Part shown: one piece after another, positions 16,036 through 24,248 of the stretch
Position numbering within the stretch: the stretch's first letter is position 1
How the letters are laid out: each line of letters begins with the position of its first letter
Assembly: GCA_030688615.1 (NCBI GenBank)
Contig: JAUYIZ010000099.1
Coordinates: forward strand, 1-46,659
Origin: Desulfobacterales bacterium
Lineage (GTDB): Bacteria; Desulfobacterota; Desulfobacteria; Desulfobacterales; JAUYIZ01
Direction: 5' to 3'
DNA length: 46,659 nucleotides
The notes under the pieces: model-generated
What the model saw: the letters and a program-made list of their open reading frames with translations, nothing else
What the model was told of the DNA's origin: nothing
The model's database searches: none
Position numbers and translations under genes: made by a program

Positions 16036-17919
16036 TTGAAAGAGTTATTCCCGAAATTCGACCGTGAGCAGGAGCTCAAGGAGGCGATGAGTTATGAACG
16101 CTGTGGTCGCGTCGTCGACATCCAAGGAAATCTCTTCACCGCCAAGCTCCCTGAGGGAGAGGAAGAGATCACTCAGAATGAAGCCTGTTTCCTGATTATC
16201 GAGTACCGTGGAGAAAAGATTCCCCTTAAATCCGAAGTCATCAAGATCATTCAAAACCGGGCCTACTGCCAGTGCTTTGAAGACACGCTGGGCACAAGAA
16301 TCGGAGACGAAGTCCGGTTTGTCGGCCTGCCGCTGTTTGCCGAGCTCGGCCCGGGCCTTCTCGGCAACGTAACCGACGGTTTGCAGAACCCGCTCTATCG
16401 CCTCTATGAAAAGTGCGGCGTCAAACTCCAGCGCGGTGTGTATCTTAGCACGCTTGACCGGGACAAGAAGTGGACATGGACCCCATCGGCGAAACCGGGA
16501 GACAAAGTAAGGGCCGGAGACTGGCTTGGGTCGGTTCCCGAAGCGCACGTCACCCACCAGATCATGGTTCCCTTCAACCTCAGGGGTGAATACGAGATCG
16601 TTCAGATCACTCCGGCCGGCGAGCATGTTGTCGAAGACAAGATGGCAGTTATCAAGGACTCAAGGGGAAAGACCATCGATGTGACCATGGTTCAGTACTG
16701 GCCCATCAAACAACCCATGCACTTGTATCAGGGGGATACGCCGCTGCTGACCAGGGAGGCGCCCAAAGAGCTTCTGCAAACCGGGTTCAGGATCGTCGAT
16801 GCCATTCTTCCGGTCGCCAAAGGCGGCACTTTTGCCATCCCGGGCCCCTTTGGATCCGGCAAGACGGTTTTCCAGCAGACCGTTTCGCGGTACGGCCGGA
16901 TCGAAATCATCATCATGGCCCTGTGCGGCGAGCGGGCCAACGAGGCCGTGGATACCTTGGTGGAGTTTCCCCTTCTGCAGGACCCCCAGAGAGGTGGTCG
17001 TCTCATCGATCGCACCTTCGTTATCTGCAACACATCCTCAATGCCCACCGCCGCCAGGGAGTCTTCTTTATACATGGCGATCACCGTTGGCGAGTACTAC
17101 CGGCTGATGGGGGCCAACATCCTCATCCTTGCCGACTCCACCTCTCGCTGGGCCCAGGCCCTGCGGGAGATGTCGGCCCGTCTGGAAGAGATCCCCGGCG
17201 ACGAGGCTTTTCCGGTATACATCGCGCCCTTGATCGCGGCCATGTATGAACGTGCAGGGGTCTTCAGGCATCACAACGGCCAGGCAGGAAGCCTAACGTT
17301 TGGCGGAACGGTCTCACCGGCCGGCGGCAACCTGAATGAACCGGTGAGTGAGGCGACCAAGGCGGTAGTCTGGACTTTCCTCGCACTGAGCCGTGACCTC
17401 GGCTCCAGGCGCATCTTCCCGTCCATCGACCCGAGGTCGGGAATGAGCTACAGCGGATACCTTGAAAGCCTCAAGCCTTACTTCGACAAAACGATCAGCC
17501 CGGATTGGCTCAAGCGAATACGTAAAATCAAAAATCAGATCGAGGCCGGTTCCAAGGCCAGCGAGGATATTTCCCTCATGGGCGAACGCAATGTGGACGA
17601 CGGTATTTTTCTCGATTACCTGAAGGGCAATCTGATCCGGGATGCCTTTCTCGTGCAGAATTCATACAACGCCGTGGACTGCTTCACCGATCTTCCTCGA
17701 ATGGACGAAACCCTCGGCATCATCGACAAGACGCTGGGGTTTTCCTCCGATTTATTCGAGAGCAAGGACAAGGCGCGGGAATTTTTCAACACCCTGACCA
17801 ACATCCTTTACCAGCGAAACTACCTGGCGGAGGATGATCCCAAATACGAAGAATACGGCAAACAGGCCGCCGGAGTGATCGCTTCGCTCAGTTCTTCGAT
17901 GGAGGTTAAAAGTGCATAA
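16036..17919 (+). CDS. atpA: V-type ATPase catalytic subunit A
   Basis: Catalytic ATP-binding subunit of the V1 head, 627 residues. The phosphate-binding loop GPFGSGKT is at 270-277, preceded by the long non-homologous region typical of V-type A subunits, and followed by CGERANEAVDTLVEFP and DSTSRWAQALRE. The TTG start at 16036 has AGGAGG 5 bases before it. An ATG at 16087 (codon 18) would match the usual N-terminus better but its GGAGG is too close. It overlaps subunit B by 8 bases. Confidence 0.95.
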   Translation: MKELFPKFDREQELKEAMSYERCGRVVDIQGNLFTAKLPEGEEEITQNEACFLIIEYRGEKIPLKSEVIKIIQNRAYCQCFEDTLGTRIGDEVRFVGLPLFAELGPGLLGNVTDGLQNPLYRLYEKCGVKLQRGVYLSTLDRDKKWTWTPSAKPGDKVRAGDWLGSVPEAHVTHQIMVPFNLRGEYEIVQITPAGEHVVEDKMAVIKDSRGKTIDVTMVQYWPIKQPMHLYQGDTPLLTREAPKELLQTGFRIVDAILPVAKGGTFAIPGPFGSGKTVFQQTVSRYGRIEIIIMALCGERANEAVDTLVEFPLLQDPQRGGRLIDRTFVICNTSSMPTAARESSLYMAITVGEYYRLMGANILILADSTSRWAQALREMSARLEEIPGDEAFPVYIAPLIAAMYERAGVFRHHNGQAGSLTFGGTVSPAGGNLNEPVSEATKAVVWTFLALSRDLGSRRIFPSIDPRSGMSYSGYLESLKPYFDKTISPDWLKRIRKIKNQIEAGSKASEDISLMGERNVDDGIFLDYLKGNLIRDAFLVQNSYNAVDCFTDLPRMDETLGIIDKTLGFSSDLFESKDKAREFFNTLTNILYQRNYLAEDDPKYEEYGKQAAGVIASLSSSMEVKSA

Positions 17920-19225
17920 GGAGTATCGGACGATTGCAGATATGGATCGGAGCTCTCTCATTTTCCGCGCTCCGGCCGGATCGGTCTTTCTGGGTGAGAT
18001 TATCGTTGTCAAGCTCGCTTCCGGAGAGACCCGGCTGGGTCGGATCACGCGTCTTCAAGCCGATCGGATTTTCGCCGAAATCTTTGCCGGAACGCGCGGG
18101 ATGAGCACCGAAGATGCGGTGGTGCCGCAGGGGCGTCCGCTCGAGGCGATTTTTCATCCGGAGCATCTTTTAGGGCGGATCACCGACCCCTTCGGCAACC
18201 CGCTGGACGGGCGTCCTCCGGTGGATCAGGGAGAGACGGTGCTTCTGGGAGGCCCTGCCATCAACCCGGCCTCGCGAGACATGCCCTCGGGCATGATCCA
18301 CACGCTTGTTCCGGCCATCGATTTATTCAACACCCTGGTCACGGGCCAGAAAATTCCGATTTTTACGATCCCCGGAGAACCTTCGAACCGGCTGATCGCC
18401 AGAATCGCCACCCAGGCTCAGACCGACGTCATCGTGGTTGCCCTGATCGGGGTCCGCTTCGACGAGTATATCTTTTTCAAGGAATATTTCGAAGAAACCG
18501 GCGCCATGGACAACGTTCGTCTTATTGTCAACACGGCGGCCGACCCCCTGGCGGCGAGGCTTGCCGTGCCGGACAGGGCTCTGGCCGAGGCCGAACAATG
18601 GGCCTTTTTGGGCAAACGGGTCCTGGTGGCGCTGACGGATATGACCATGTTCGCTGAAGCCCTCAAAGTCCTCAACGTGGAGCAGGGCAACATTCCGTCC
18701 AGGGCCGGATACCCCGGTTCTCTTTATTCGGATTTGGCCAAACGTTACGAGACGGCGGCCGATCTCACCACGGCCTGCGGCGGCTCCATTACACTGATCG
18801 GGGCCACTACCATGCCCGGCGGGGACGTCACCAACCCTGTCCCGGACAATACCGGATATATCACGGAAGGACAGTTCTACCTTGTCAACTCGATCATCGA
18901 TTTGGCCGGTTCCCTTTCACGGCTCAAGCAGCTTGTCCAGGGCAAAGAAACGCGGGAAGACCATCCGGAATTGATGAATATCCTCGTCCGGATGCGGGCC
19001 GAATCCCAGTCCCGCAAGGAATCCTTTGGGAAAAAGACCGAGGATGACTATCGTTATTTCAGGTTTGCCCAAGAGTTTGATGCGCGTTTGATGGACCTGA
19101 ACATCTCGATGCCCATCGAGCAGGCCCTGGAGACCGGGTGGGAGGTTTTGGCCAACCACTTCGCTGCAGGCGAAATACGAATCCGGCAGGAACTTATCGA
19201 GAAGTTCGGCAAGTGGTCGAAATAG
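17912..19225 (+). CDS. atpB: V-type ATPase subunit B
   Basis: Non-catalytic nucleotide-site subunit of the V1 head, 437 residues. It lacks a P-loop, as expected for B, and shows LLGRITDPFGNPLDG, FTIPGEPSNRLIARIATQA, ALTDMTMFAEALK and PSRAGYPGSLYSDLAKRYE. The GTG start lies inside the end of subunit A with GGAGG upstream, so the two main head subunits are translationally coupled. Subunit D follows after 95 bases. Confidence 0.95.
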   Translation: MHKEYRTIADMDRSSLIFRAPAGSVFLGEIIVVKLASGETRLGRITRLQADRIFAEIFAGTRGMSTEDAVVPQGRPLEAIFHPEHLLGRITDPFGNPLDGRPPVDQGETVLLGGPAINPASRDMPSGMIHTLVPAIDLFNTLVTGQKIPIFTIPGEPSNRLIARIATQAQTDVIVVALIGVRFDEYIFFKEYFEETGAMDNVRLIVNTAADPLAARLAVPDRALAEAEQWAFLGKRVLVALTDMTMFAEALKVLNVEQGNIPSRAGYPGSLYSDLAKRYETAADLTTACGGSITLIGATTMPGGDVTNPVPDNTGYITEGQFYLVNSIIDLAGSLSRLKQLVQGKETREDHPELMNILVRMRAESQSRKESFGKKTEDDYRYFRFAQEFDARLMDLNISMPIEQALETGWEVLANHFAAGEIRIRQELIEKFGKWSK

Positions 19226-19320
19226 GTCGCTGGCATAGGAGTTCTCCCATTGGAAATTCAGAACCTGAATATGTCAGATTCAGCGCGAGGTCACTGTAAA
19301 GACTTGATAAAGGCTCTGCC

Positions 19321-19935
19321 ATGGATATGAAGTCAATCATTCCCGGGCTTAAGTTTGGCTACAACAAGGTATTCGTCAATGAGGCCGATCGCAAGCGGAA
19401 GATATTTGAAGGTCTCATTCCCAAGCTTAAATCCCGCAAACAGCTCCTCTATCTGAACGTCCAAATTTACGACGAGCTCCTGGCGCAGTATGCCAGGGAG
19501 CTTGACGAGGCAAAACAGGCCGCCGCCTGGACCTCCCGGGTGAAGGTCTTCCTGCCGACCATCGAACACCAGGTCCTCACGACCAAGCAGATCGTGGCCG
19601 GTGTGGAGGTCGATGCCTACCAAAATGTCCGTTTCGCGGTGGCCCCGTACAGCCTTTTTGCCACACCCGCCTGCACGGATGAAGCCATTGAGAGACAAAA
19701 GGCGCTCATTGGAATCAAAGAGAAGATCCAGGTCACGCGGGTCGTTCAAAAACTTCTTCAGGAAGAATTCGACGAGGTCTCCAGACAGCTCGCAGTTTTT
19801 GAAGATAAGTTTGTCCCCTGGCTTGAGGAAGCCATCAGAAAGGTCAAACTCACCCTGGGCGATGAGGAGGCCCTGCAGGCCGGAATTTCCGGGATGGTGA
19901 AGAAGCGGCGCGAAGGTAGCGTCAGCGCAATTTAG
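19321..19935 (+). CDS. atpD: V-type ATPase subunit D
   Basis: Central rotor shaft, 204 residues, forming two long helices. Recognisable parts are the N-terminal LKLKSRKQLLYLN-like segment (KLKSRKQLL), and the C-terminal helix RVVQKLLQEEFDEVSRQL. The ribosome site before the ATG is weak; the next in-frame ATG is two codons later. The 95-nt gap before it is the largest in the operon apart from the promoter and holds no gene. A subunit F gene, the usual partner of D, was not found. Confidence 0.85.
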   Translation: MDMKSIIPGLKFGYNKVFVNEADRKRKIFEGLIPKLKSRKQLLYLNVQIYDELLAQYARELDEAKQAAAWTSRVKVFLPTIEHQVLTTKQIVAGVEVDAYQNVRFAVAPYSLFATPACTDEAIERQKALIGIKEKIQVTRVVQKLLQEEFDEVSRQLAVFEDKFVPWLEEAIRKVKLTLGDEEALQAGISGMVKKRREGSVSAI

Positions 19936-19947
19936 TGAGGTGAAAGA

Positions 19948-21708
19948 TTGGCCATAGTTAAAATGAAACATCTTCTGATCCTGGGGATTGCCGGGGACGA
20001 ACAGGCGGCAGTGCGAAAAATTCAGGATCTGGGGGTACTCCATACAGAGCCGGTAAAACCCGCTGGCGGCGATCTGTCCGCTCAGGAGGCAGACCGGATG
20101 GTTCGTGATCTGGAAGCGGTCATCTCAGATCTTTCTCGAAGAAAAAATGCAGGGAAAGATGCCGGCCAAAGGCCGCGCAATGCCACCGAAGTCCTCAAGT
20201 TAATCGATGAGGAGCGGTCCCTGGCCGATCAGATCAAGTCCTTGACTCGTTCCATGCAAGAATGGGCGGCCTGGGGAAACTTCGATCCGCAAGAGATAAA
20301 AATGCTGGCGGACTACGATCTTCACGTACAGCTCTGGAAAGGAAATCGCAAGGCCTTCGGGATGCTTAAGGTTCCGGACAGTGTTTATGTGGCAGCCGTG
20401 GACGAATCCAGGCAGACCCTGTTGGTTACCATCTCGCTTACCGGGAAGATTTCTCTGGAGGGGTTTCAGGATGAGGGGCTGCCGGCGCAAAGCATCCAGA
20501 CATACCGCCGCCAGATCGGCGAGGCCCAGGAAAAGCTTGCCCGCACGCAGGCTGCCATAAATGCTGCCGCAGCTTATCTGCCGGACTTTAAAACCCGTTT
20601 GGAAAAAGCCCGCAGTGAGCTCGACTTACAGACAACCCTGGCCGAAAGATACGTTGATGAGGACCTTTTCGGGCTCCAGGGGTGGATCCCCGAAGACCAG
20701 GTCAACCGGACTGAAAGGGAACTCAAGCAATCCGGTCATCCCCTGGCAATCCACCTGCGGAACCCGGAGGAAGATGAAACCCCGCCTGTTCTCACCCGAA
20801 ACGGATGGCTGGCCAGGAGCCTGGAGCCTCTTTTGCGGGTCCTCGGTGTTCCCGAGTACAAGAGCCTTGACCCCTCCCTGTTCTTCTCTCCGTGCATGAT
20901 ACTTTTCTTCGGGATCTGTCTCAGCGATGCCGCCTATGGTGCGATACTCTATGGGGTCGCGGCATGGGCAAAACGGAAATACGGAAACAGGATGCCGCAA
21001 ATCGTGGGTCCCATGCTGATTTGTCAGCTTTTCGGGATAGCCACCATCCTCTGGGGACTCATAACCGGCAGCATATTCGGTATCAACTTTGCAGGAAGGA
21101 GCTGGATTCTAATCGATGTGATGGAAACTCCCATGACGCTTTTCTACATTTCAATAGGTTGTGGGGTGGTTCACCTGACCATCGCATATCTGCTGGCCAT
21201 AATCAGCGGCGCCTCCATCCAGAGCAGGCTTGAAAATCTCGGAAAGATCGGTGTCCTGTGGGGAGCTGTTCTGGGGGTTCTCACCACCAAAGAAGTCTTC
21301 CATATGGCAGACTGGTCATGGCAAGGGCTACTGGGCCTCGGGATGGCTCTGATCCTTTTCTGGTCCAGTTCCGACAGGAACATTTTGAAGCGAGTCGGGT
21401 TAGGTATCTGGAATATTTATGGTTTATCGGGACTCATGGGTGATGTAATATCCTATGCCCGTCTGTTCGGCCTGGGCATTGCTACCGGTGCCATTGCATC
21501 CGTAGTGAACGATCTGGCTGTCAGGGCCGGCGGCGGCGTTCCCGTTTTCGGCTTTCTTATTACGATCGTGATCATGGTCATCGGCCATGGGTTCAATTTC
21601 GCCATGGGAATCATCGGGGCTGTAGTCCATCCGGCACGTCTGCACGCGGTGGAGGCATTTCCAAAATTCGTGGCACTTAATGGAACTTCCTATGCACCAT
21701 TAAAATAG
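19948..21708 (+). CDS. atpI: V-type ATPase subunit I (membrane stator)
   Basis: This 586-residue subunit couples ion flow to rotation. Residues 1 to ~290 are soluble and helical (two stalk arms with coiled coil around 190-230); the rest holds about seven membrane segments. The essential arginine of the ion half-channels is probably in ISYARLFGLGIATGAIA. The TTG start (19948) has GAGGTG ahead; an ATG five codons later is the alternative. It is shorter than archaeal subunit I (~650), as in chlamydial homologues. Confidence 0.92.
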   Translation: MAIVKMKHLLILGIAGDEQAAVRKIQDLGVLHTEPVKPAGGDLSAQEADRMVRDLEAVISDLSRRKNAGKDAGQRPRNATEVLKLIDEERSLADQIKSLTRSMQEWAAWGNFDPQEIKMLADYDLHVQLWKGNRKAFGMLKVPDSVYVAAVDESRQTLLVTISLTGKISLEGFQDEGLPAQSIQTYRRQIGEAQEKLARTQAAINAAAAYLPDFKTRLEKARSELDLQTTLAERYVDEDLFGLQGWIPEDQVNRTERELKQSGHPLAIHLRNPEEDETPPVLTRNGWLARSLEPLLRVLGVPEYKSLDPSLFFSPCMILFFGICLSDAAYGAILYGVAAWAKRKYGNRMPQIVGPMLICQLFGIATILWGLITGSIFGINFAGRSWILIDVMETPMTLFYISIGCGVVHLTIAYLLAIISGASIQSRLENLGKIGVLWGAVLGVLTTKEVFHMADWSWQGLLGLGMALILFWSSSDRNILKRVGLGIWNIYGLSGLMGDVISYARLFGLGIATGAIASVVNDLAVRAGGGVPVFGFLITIVIMVIGHGFNFAMGIIGAVVHPARLHAVEAFPKFVALNGTSYAPLK

Positions 21709-21735
21709 TGTTGGGAAAAAGGAGAGGAGCAAGGA

Positions 21736-22146
21736 ATGGAGAACGAGATGTTAGGATGGTTGGCTTATTATGCCGGAGTGGGTATGGGACTGAGCGGATC
21801 GGCCTGGGGCCTGGCAATTGCCTTTTCAGCAGCGCTGGCAACCGATCAGAAAAAATTTTTTGGGATTGTGCCCCTGGTGGTCTTGCCCTCTACCCAAGGG
21901 ATCTATACGCTGGTCGGGGCAATACTCAAAAGATCTGCTGTGGAGGCCAATCCAAAGGTGGGGGGCGTCCTCCTTCTCGTGGGCCTGGCCTGCCTCATCA
22001 GCGGTATCTTTCAGGGAAAGGTGTGCGCGGCTGGAGTCAGGGCGATCAATGAGGAGAAGAACACGTTGGGAAACGGGATCATCTCCGCCGCCATGGTCGA
22101 AACTTACGCCGTATTCAGTTTTGTCTGCCTCTTCCTGATCGCATAA
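21736..22146 (+). CDS. atpK: V-type ATPase proteolipid subunit K, Na+-type ligands
   Basis: Membrane rotor-ring subunit with four predicted helices, 136 residues. The ion-carrying Glu122 lies in MVETYAV. The residues that bind Na+ in the Enterococcus hirae NtpK ring (Leu61, Thr64, Gln65, Gln110, Glu139, Tyr68) all have counterparts here: Leu50, Thr53, Gln54 and Tyr57 in LPSTQGIY, Gln93 in FQGK, and Glu122. This suggests a Na+-coupled machine. The ribosome site is AGGAGAGGAG. It ends the operon; a palindromic repeat element follows after 5 bases. Confidence 0.93.
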   Translation: MENEMLGWLAYYAGVGMGLSGSAWGLAIAFSAALATDQKKFFGIVPLVVLPSTQGIYTLVGAILKRSAVEANPKVGGVLLLVGLACLISGIFQGKVCAAGVRAINEEKNTLGNGIISAAMVETYAVFSFVCLFLIA

Positions 22147-22151
22147 AAGAG

Positions 22152-22342
22152 TGAGACCTTTGCATGACTGCCTGGAACGCCTATCATGAACTTTTTGGGC
22201 ACAGGTTCGGGCGCAGGGAGCGGCCCGCGCCGGCGGGCAGAGCCTGAACTGTTTGAGGCACTTGTGCCGAATTTAGCGCACCAGTCCGAAAAGGGTCAAA
22301 AAGTTCATGCCGGCAAGAGAAAGGGCGTTATGCAAAGGTCTC
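22152..22342. repeat. ~190-bp palindromic element (MITE-like)
   Basis: The ends TGAGACCTTTGCAT (22152-22165) and ATGCAAAGGTCTCA (22329-22342) are perfect inverted repeats. Inside, CATGAACTTTTTG pairs exactly with CAAAAAGTTCATG, and GGCACA with TGTGCC. The whole could fold into a long hairpin. It has no gene and resembles a non-autonomous element; it may also end transcription of the ATPase operon. Confidence 0.75.
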
Positions 22343-22373
22343 ACCCCAGGAATGCCGCAAGGGGACCGTCGGC

Positions 22374-22982
22374 TCAGTCGACAAAATCGCAAATCAGTTT
22401 GCAGGCTTGTTCTATGCGCAACTTGCTCATGTTCAAAACCAGATGATACAGGTGTGCCTGATCATAATCCTGCTTGCCGAATTTACGATACAGGTTCATC
22501 CTTCTGCGGTCTTCACTTTTTATCGTCTGCAGGGCTTTGGCCGCGGAAAGGCCGTAGCGGTCCTGCATAAATTTTACCCGGTGTTCCATATCCGCCACCA
22601 GCAGCACATGAAAGGCCCCTTCAAACTCCTGTAAAATATATTGACTGCCCCTGCCGAGAATCACCGTATTTCCTTCCCCGGCGATCTGGACAATAATCTG
22701 GCGCAACAGATCCACATAAATTTCCTCATTGATATCACCGCGTTCATCATCCATTATGCGATCGCTGAAACTTTTTCGGGCCAATCCGTTGATAAACTGC
22801 AATAACTTCCCGCCGGCCTCCTTTTCGATCGTTTTCACCCAGTTTTCCGACACCCTGGCCTTCAGCGCCACCATTTGAATAATCTGATCGTCCAAAAATG
22901 TATACCCCAGCCTGTTTGCAACCGCTTCGCCAATGGTTTTGCCGCCGGAGCCGAACTGCCTGGAGATGGTAATGACCGCCAT
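22374..22982 (-). CDS. Cytidylate kinase-like family protein
   Basis: The 202-residue protein starts AVITISRQFGSGGKTIGE, a P-loop (GSGGKT) of the cytidylate-kinase-like family (Cytidylate_kin2), followed by RLGYTFLDDQII and VILGRGSQYIL. These proteins resemble nucleoside monophosphate kinases but are separate from the main Cmk, and their substrate is unsettled. The ATG at 22982 is chosen for the AGGAGG 6 bases upstream; the frame stays open to 23063 through the adjoining repeat, which is not coding. It is flanked on both sides by GAGACCTTTG repeats. Confidence 0.85.
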   Translation of the reverse strand: MAVITISRQFGSGGKTIGEAVANRLGYTFLDDQIIQMVALKARVSENWVKTIEKEAGGKLLQFINGLARKSFSDRIMDDERGDINEEIYVDLLRQIIVQIAGEGNTVILGRGSQYILQEFEGAFHVLLVADMEHRVKFMQDRYGLSAAKALQTIKSEDRRRMNLYRKFGKQDYDQAHLYHLVLNMSKLRIEQACKLICDFVD

Positions 22983-22998
22983 GTGAACCTCCTTACGG

Positions 22999-23070
22999 GA
23001 GACCTTTGCAAAACGCCCCTTTTTCGCCTTTCTTGAACTGGAACGAAATTGAGCACTTTTCAAAGGTCTC
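22999..23070. repeat. 72-bp inverted-repeat element with GAGACCTTTGCAAAA ends
   Basis: GAGACCTTTGCAAAA (22999-23013) faces CTTTTCAAAGGTCTC (23056-23070). The ends match those of the element at 22152-22342 in GAGACCTTTG. It lies immediately upstream of the ribosome site of the cytidylate-kinase-like gene. Confidence 0.7.
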
Positions 23071-23105
23071 TAAGTTATTGTTAACATCCGATGATCTCAT
23101 GATCA

Positions 23106-23120
23106 TTTTTCAAAGGTCTC
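23106..23120 (-). repeat. Single half-copy TTTTTCAAAGGTCTC
   Basis: A further copy of the same end sequence, 50 bases beyond the 72-bp element. It may mark a second nested or decayed element spanning 23071-23120. Confidence 0.6.
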
Positions 23121-23170
23121 TGATCAGGAAAAGTGCAACAGATGTAAAGTTTCCAGCCGCGCATGGCCGG

Positions 23171-24022
23171 TTAAAAGACGACACCCACATACCCGACAAA
23201 GCTTTCGGACGGGCTTTTGTCATAGGATGTGGTATAGCTGAAGAAATGCGCTGCGTTTGCGCCCAGATGCTTCCCCGCAGCGATGGCTGTGGCGGCGGCG
23301 CCGGCACAGCAGGCGTTCTGATTTGAAAGGCCTTCCCTGAGAACACCCTCCGGGTCCATTGCCAGCATGGCATCGATCACCTTCGGGTCGTTGGTATTTT
23401 TCACCCAGTCCAGCGCCTCCCGGCCCCGTCCCCGGGGTTCAAACCCGTAGTTTGCGCCATAGTGAGTCAGATCCGTGGATCCCAGGACGTTGACCCGCAG
23501 ATTCAGCCGGGCGGAAAGTTCTGCAATTGCTCGTCCGATTTTTAAAGATTCCCTTACCGGGGGGACGCCGATGGGAATAATTTCTGCGGCATTAAAAAAA
23601 TATTTTATAAAAGGCAGCTGCAGTTCAATGGTGTTGTCCGGAATAAAATGATCCCCCGTCTCAATCTGAAACCGGAACCTGGCGGAAAGTTCCCGGGCGA
23701 GTTCCGAGGCGATCGGAATATCGCCGAAGGGGGTTTCCCAGGCGCCGTCTGCCATCATGTAACAGTCCGATGCTGCCTGCAGATGCATCCCAAAAATGAT
23801 GATGACATCCGGAGGCGGTCCCTCTGACAGGCAGTGAATGACGTTGCAGGCCGTGGCGCCGGAAAAATACCACCCGGCATGCGGAACAATTCCCCCGACC
23901 CGTTTTTCCCCGGGCGGGCGCTTGCCGCCGCCTTCTTTGAGAAAAGCCTTTATCTGCTTTTCACACGCTTTTGCATCGCCCGGGTACCAGCTTCCTGAAA
24001 AGCTTGCTTTCCTGACACGCAT
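23171..24022 (-). CDS. amrB: MEMO1 family protein (AmmeMemoRadiSam system protein B)
   Basis: The 283-residue product matches the MEMO1 family: FSGSWYPG near the start, GIVPHAGWYFSG, GMHL, a LGSTDLTHYG segment with a metal-binding His, and NACCAGA near the C-terminus. MEMO1 proteins hold iron or copper, and in bacteria are often encoded with AMMECR1 and a radical SAM partner; neither lies adjacent here. The ATG at 24022 has AGGGGGTG upstream; the open frame reaching 24064 is an extension without a ribosome site. The biochemical role is unknown. Confidence 0.9.
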   Translation of the reverse strand: MRVRKASFSGSWYPGDAKACEKQIKAFLKEGGGKRPPGEKRVGGIVPHAGWYFSGATACNVIHCLSEGPPPDVIIIFGMHLQAASDCYMMADGAWETPFGDIPIASELARELSARFRFQIETGDHFIPDNTIELQLPFIKYFFNAAEIIPIGVPPVRESLKIGRAIAELSARLNLRVNVLGSTDLTHYGANYGFEPRGRGREALDWVKNTNDPKVIDAMLAMDPEGVLREGLSNQNACCAGAAATAIAAGKHLGANAAHFFSYTTSYDKSPSESFVGYVGVVF

Positions 24023-24190
24023 GGAATTCACCCCCTTTACCAGCCTGTGATTATTATTTAACATATTATAGGATCAAGGCCAACGTAAAAAATGCCCGGG
24101 CAGATGCCGTCCTGACCGCTGCCTGCCGCCTGCGGCAATGCTTGCCCCTTATTTTATGTTGCTTTTTTCTCCGGAAAAAATTATTTTCAT

Positions 24191-24219
24191 AATATTCTCC
24201 AACCGGGTTGGAGAATATT
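24191..24219. promoter_or_regulatory. 29-bp perfect palindrome upstream of the transaminase gene
   Basis: AATATTCTCCAACC and its exact reverse complement are separated by one G. It lies 29 bases before the GTG start at 24249. No T-run follows, so an operator for a dimeric repressor or a 5' UTR hairpin is likelier than a terminator. Confidence 0.6.
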
Positions 24220-24248
24220 AGTTTTGAGTAAGATCCGGGAGGTAACAA

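Noticed and set aside
21708-22052. 114-codon open frame over the start of the K subunit gene
   Set aside because: It is out of frame with the proteolipid gene, which has a strong ribosome site and full family motifs.
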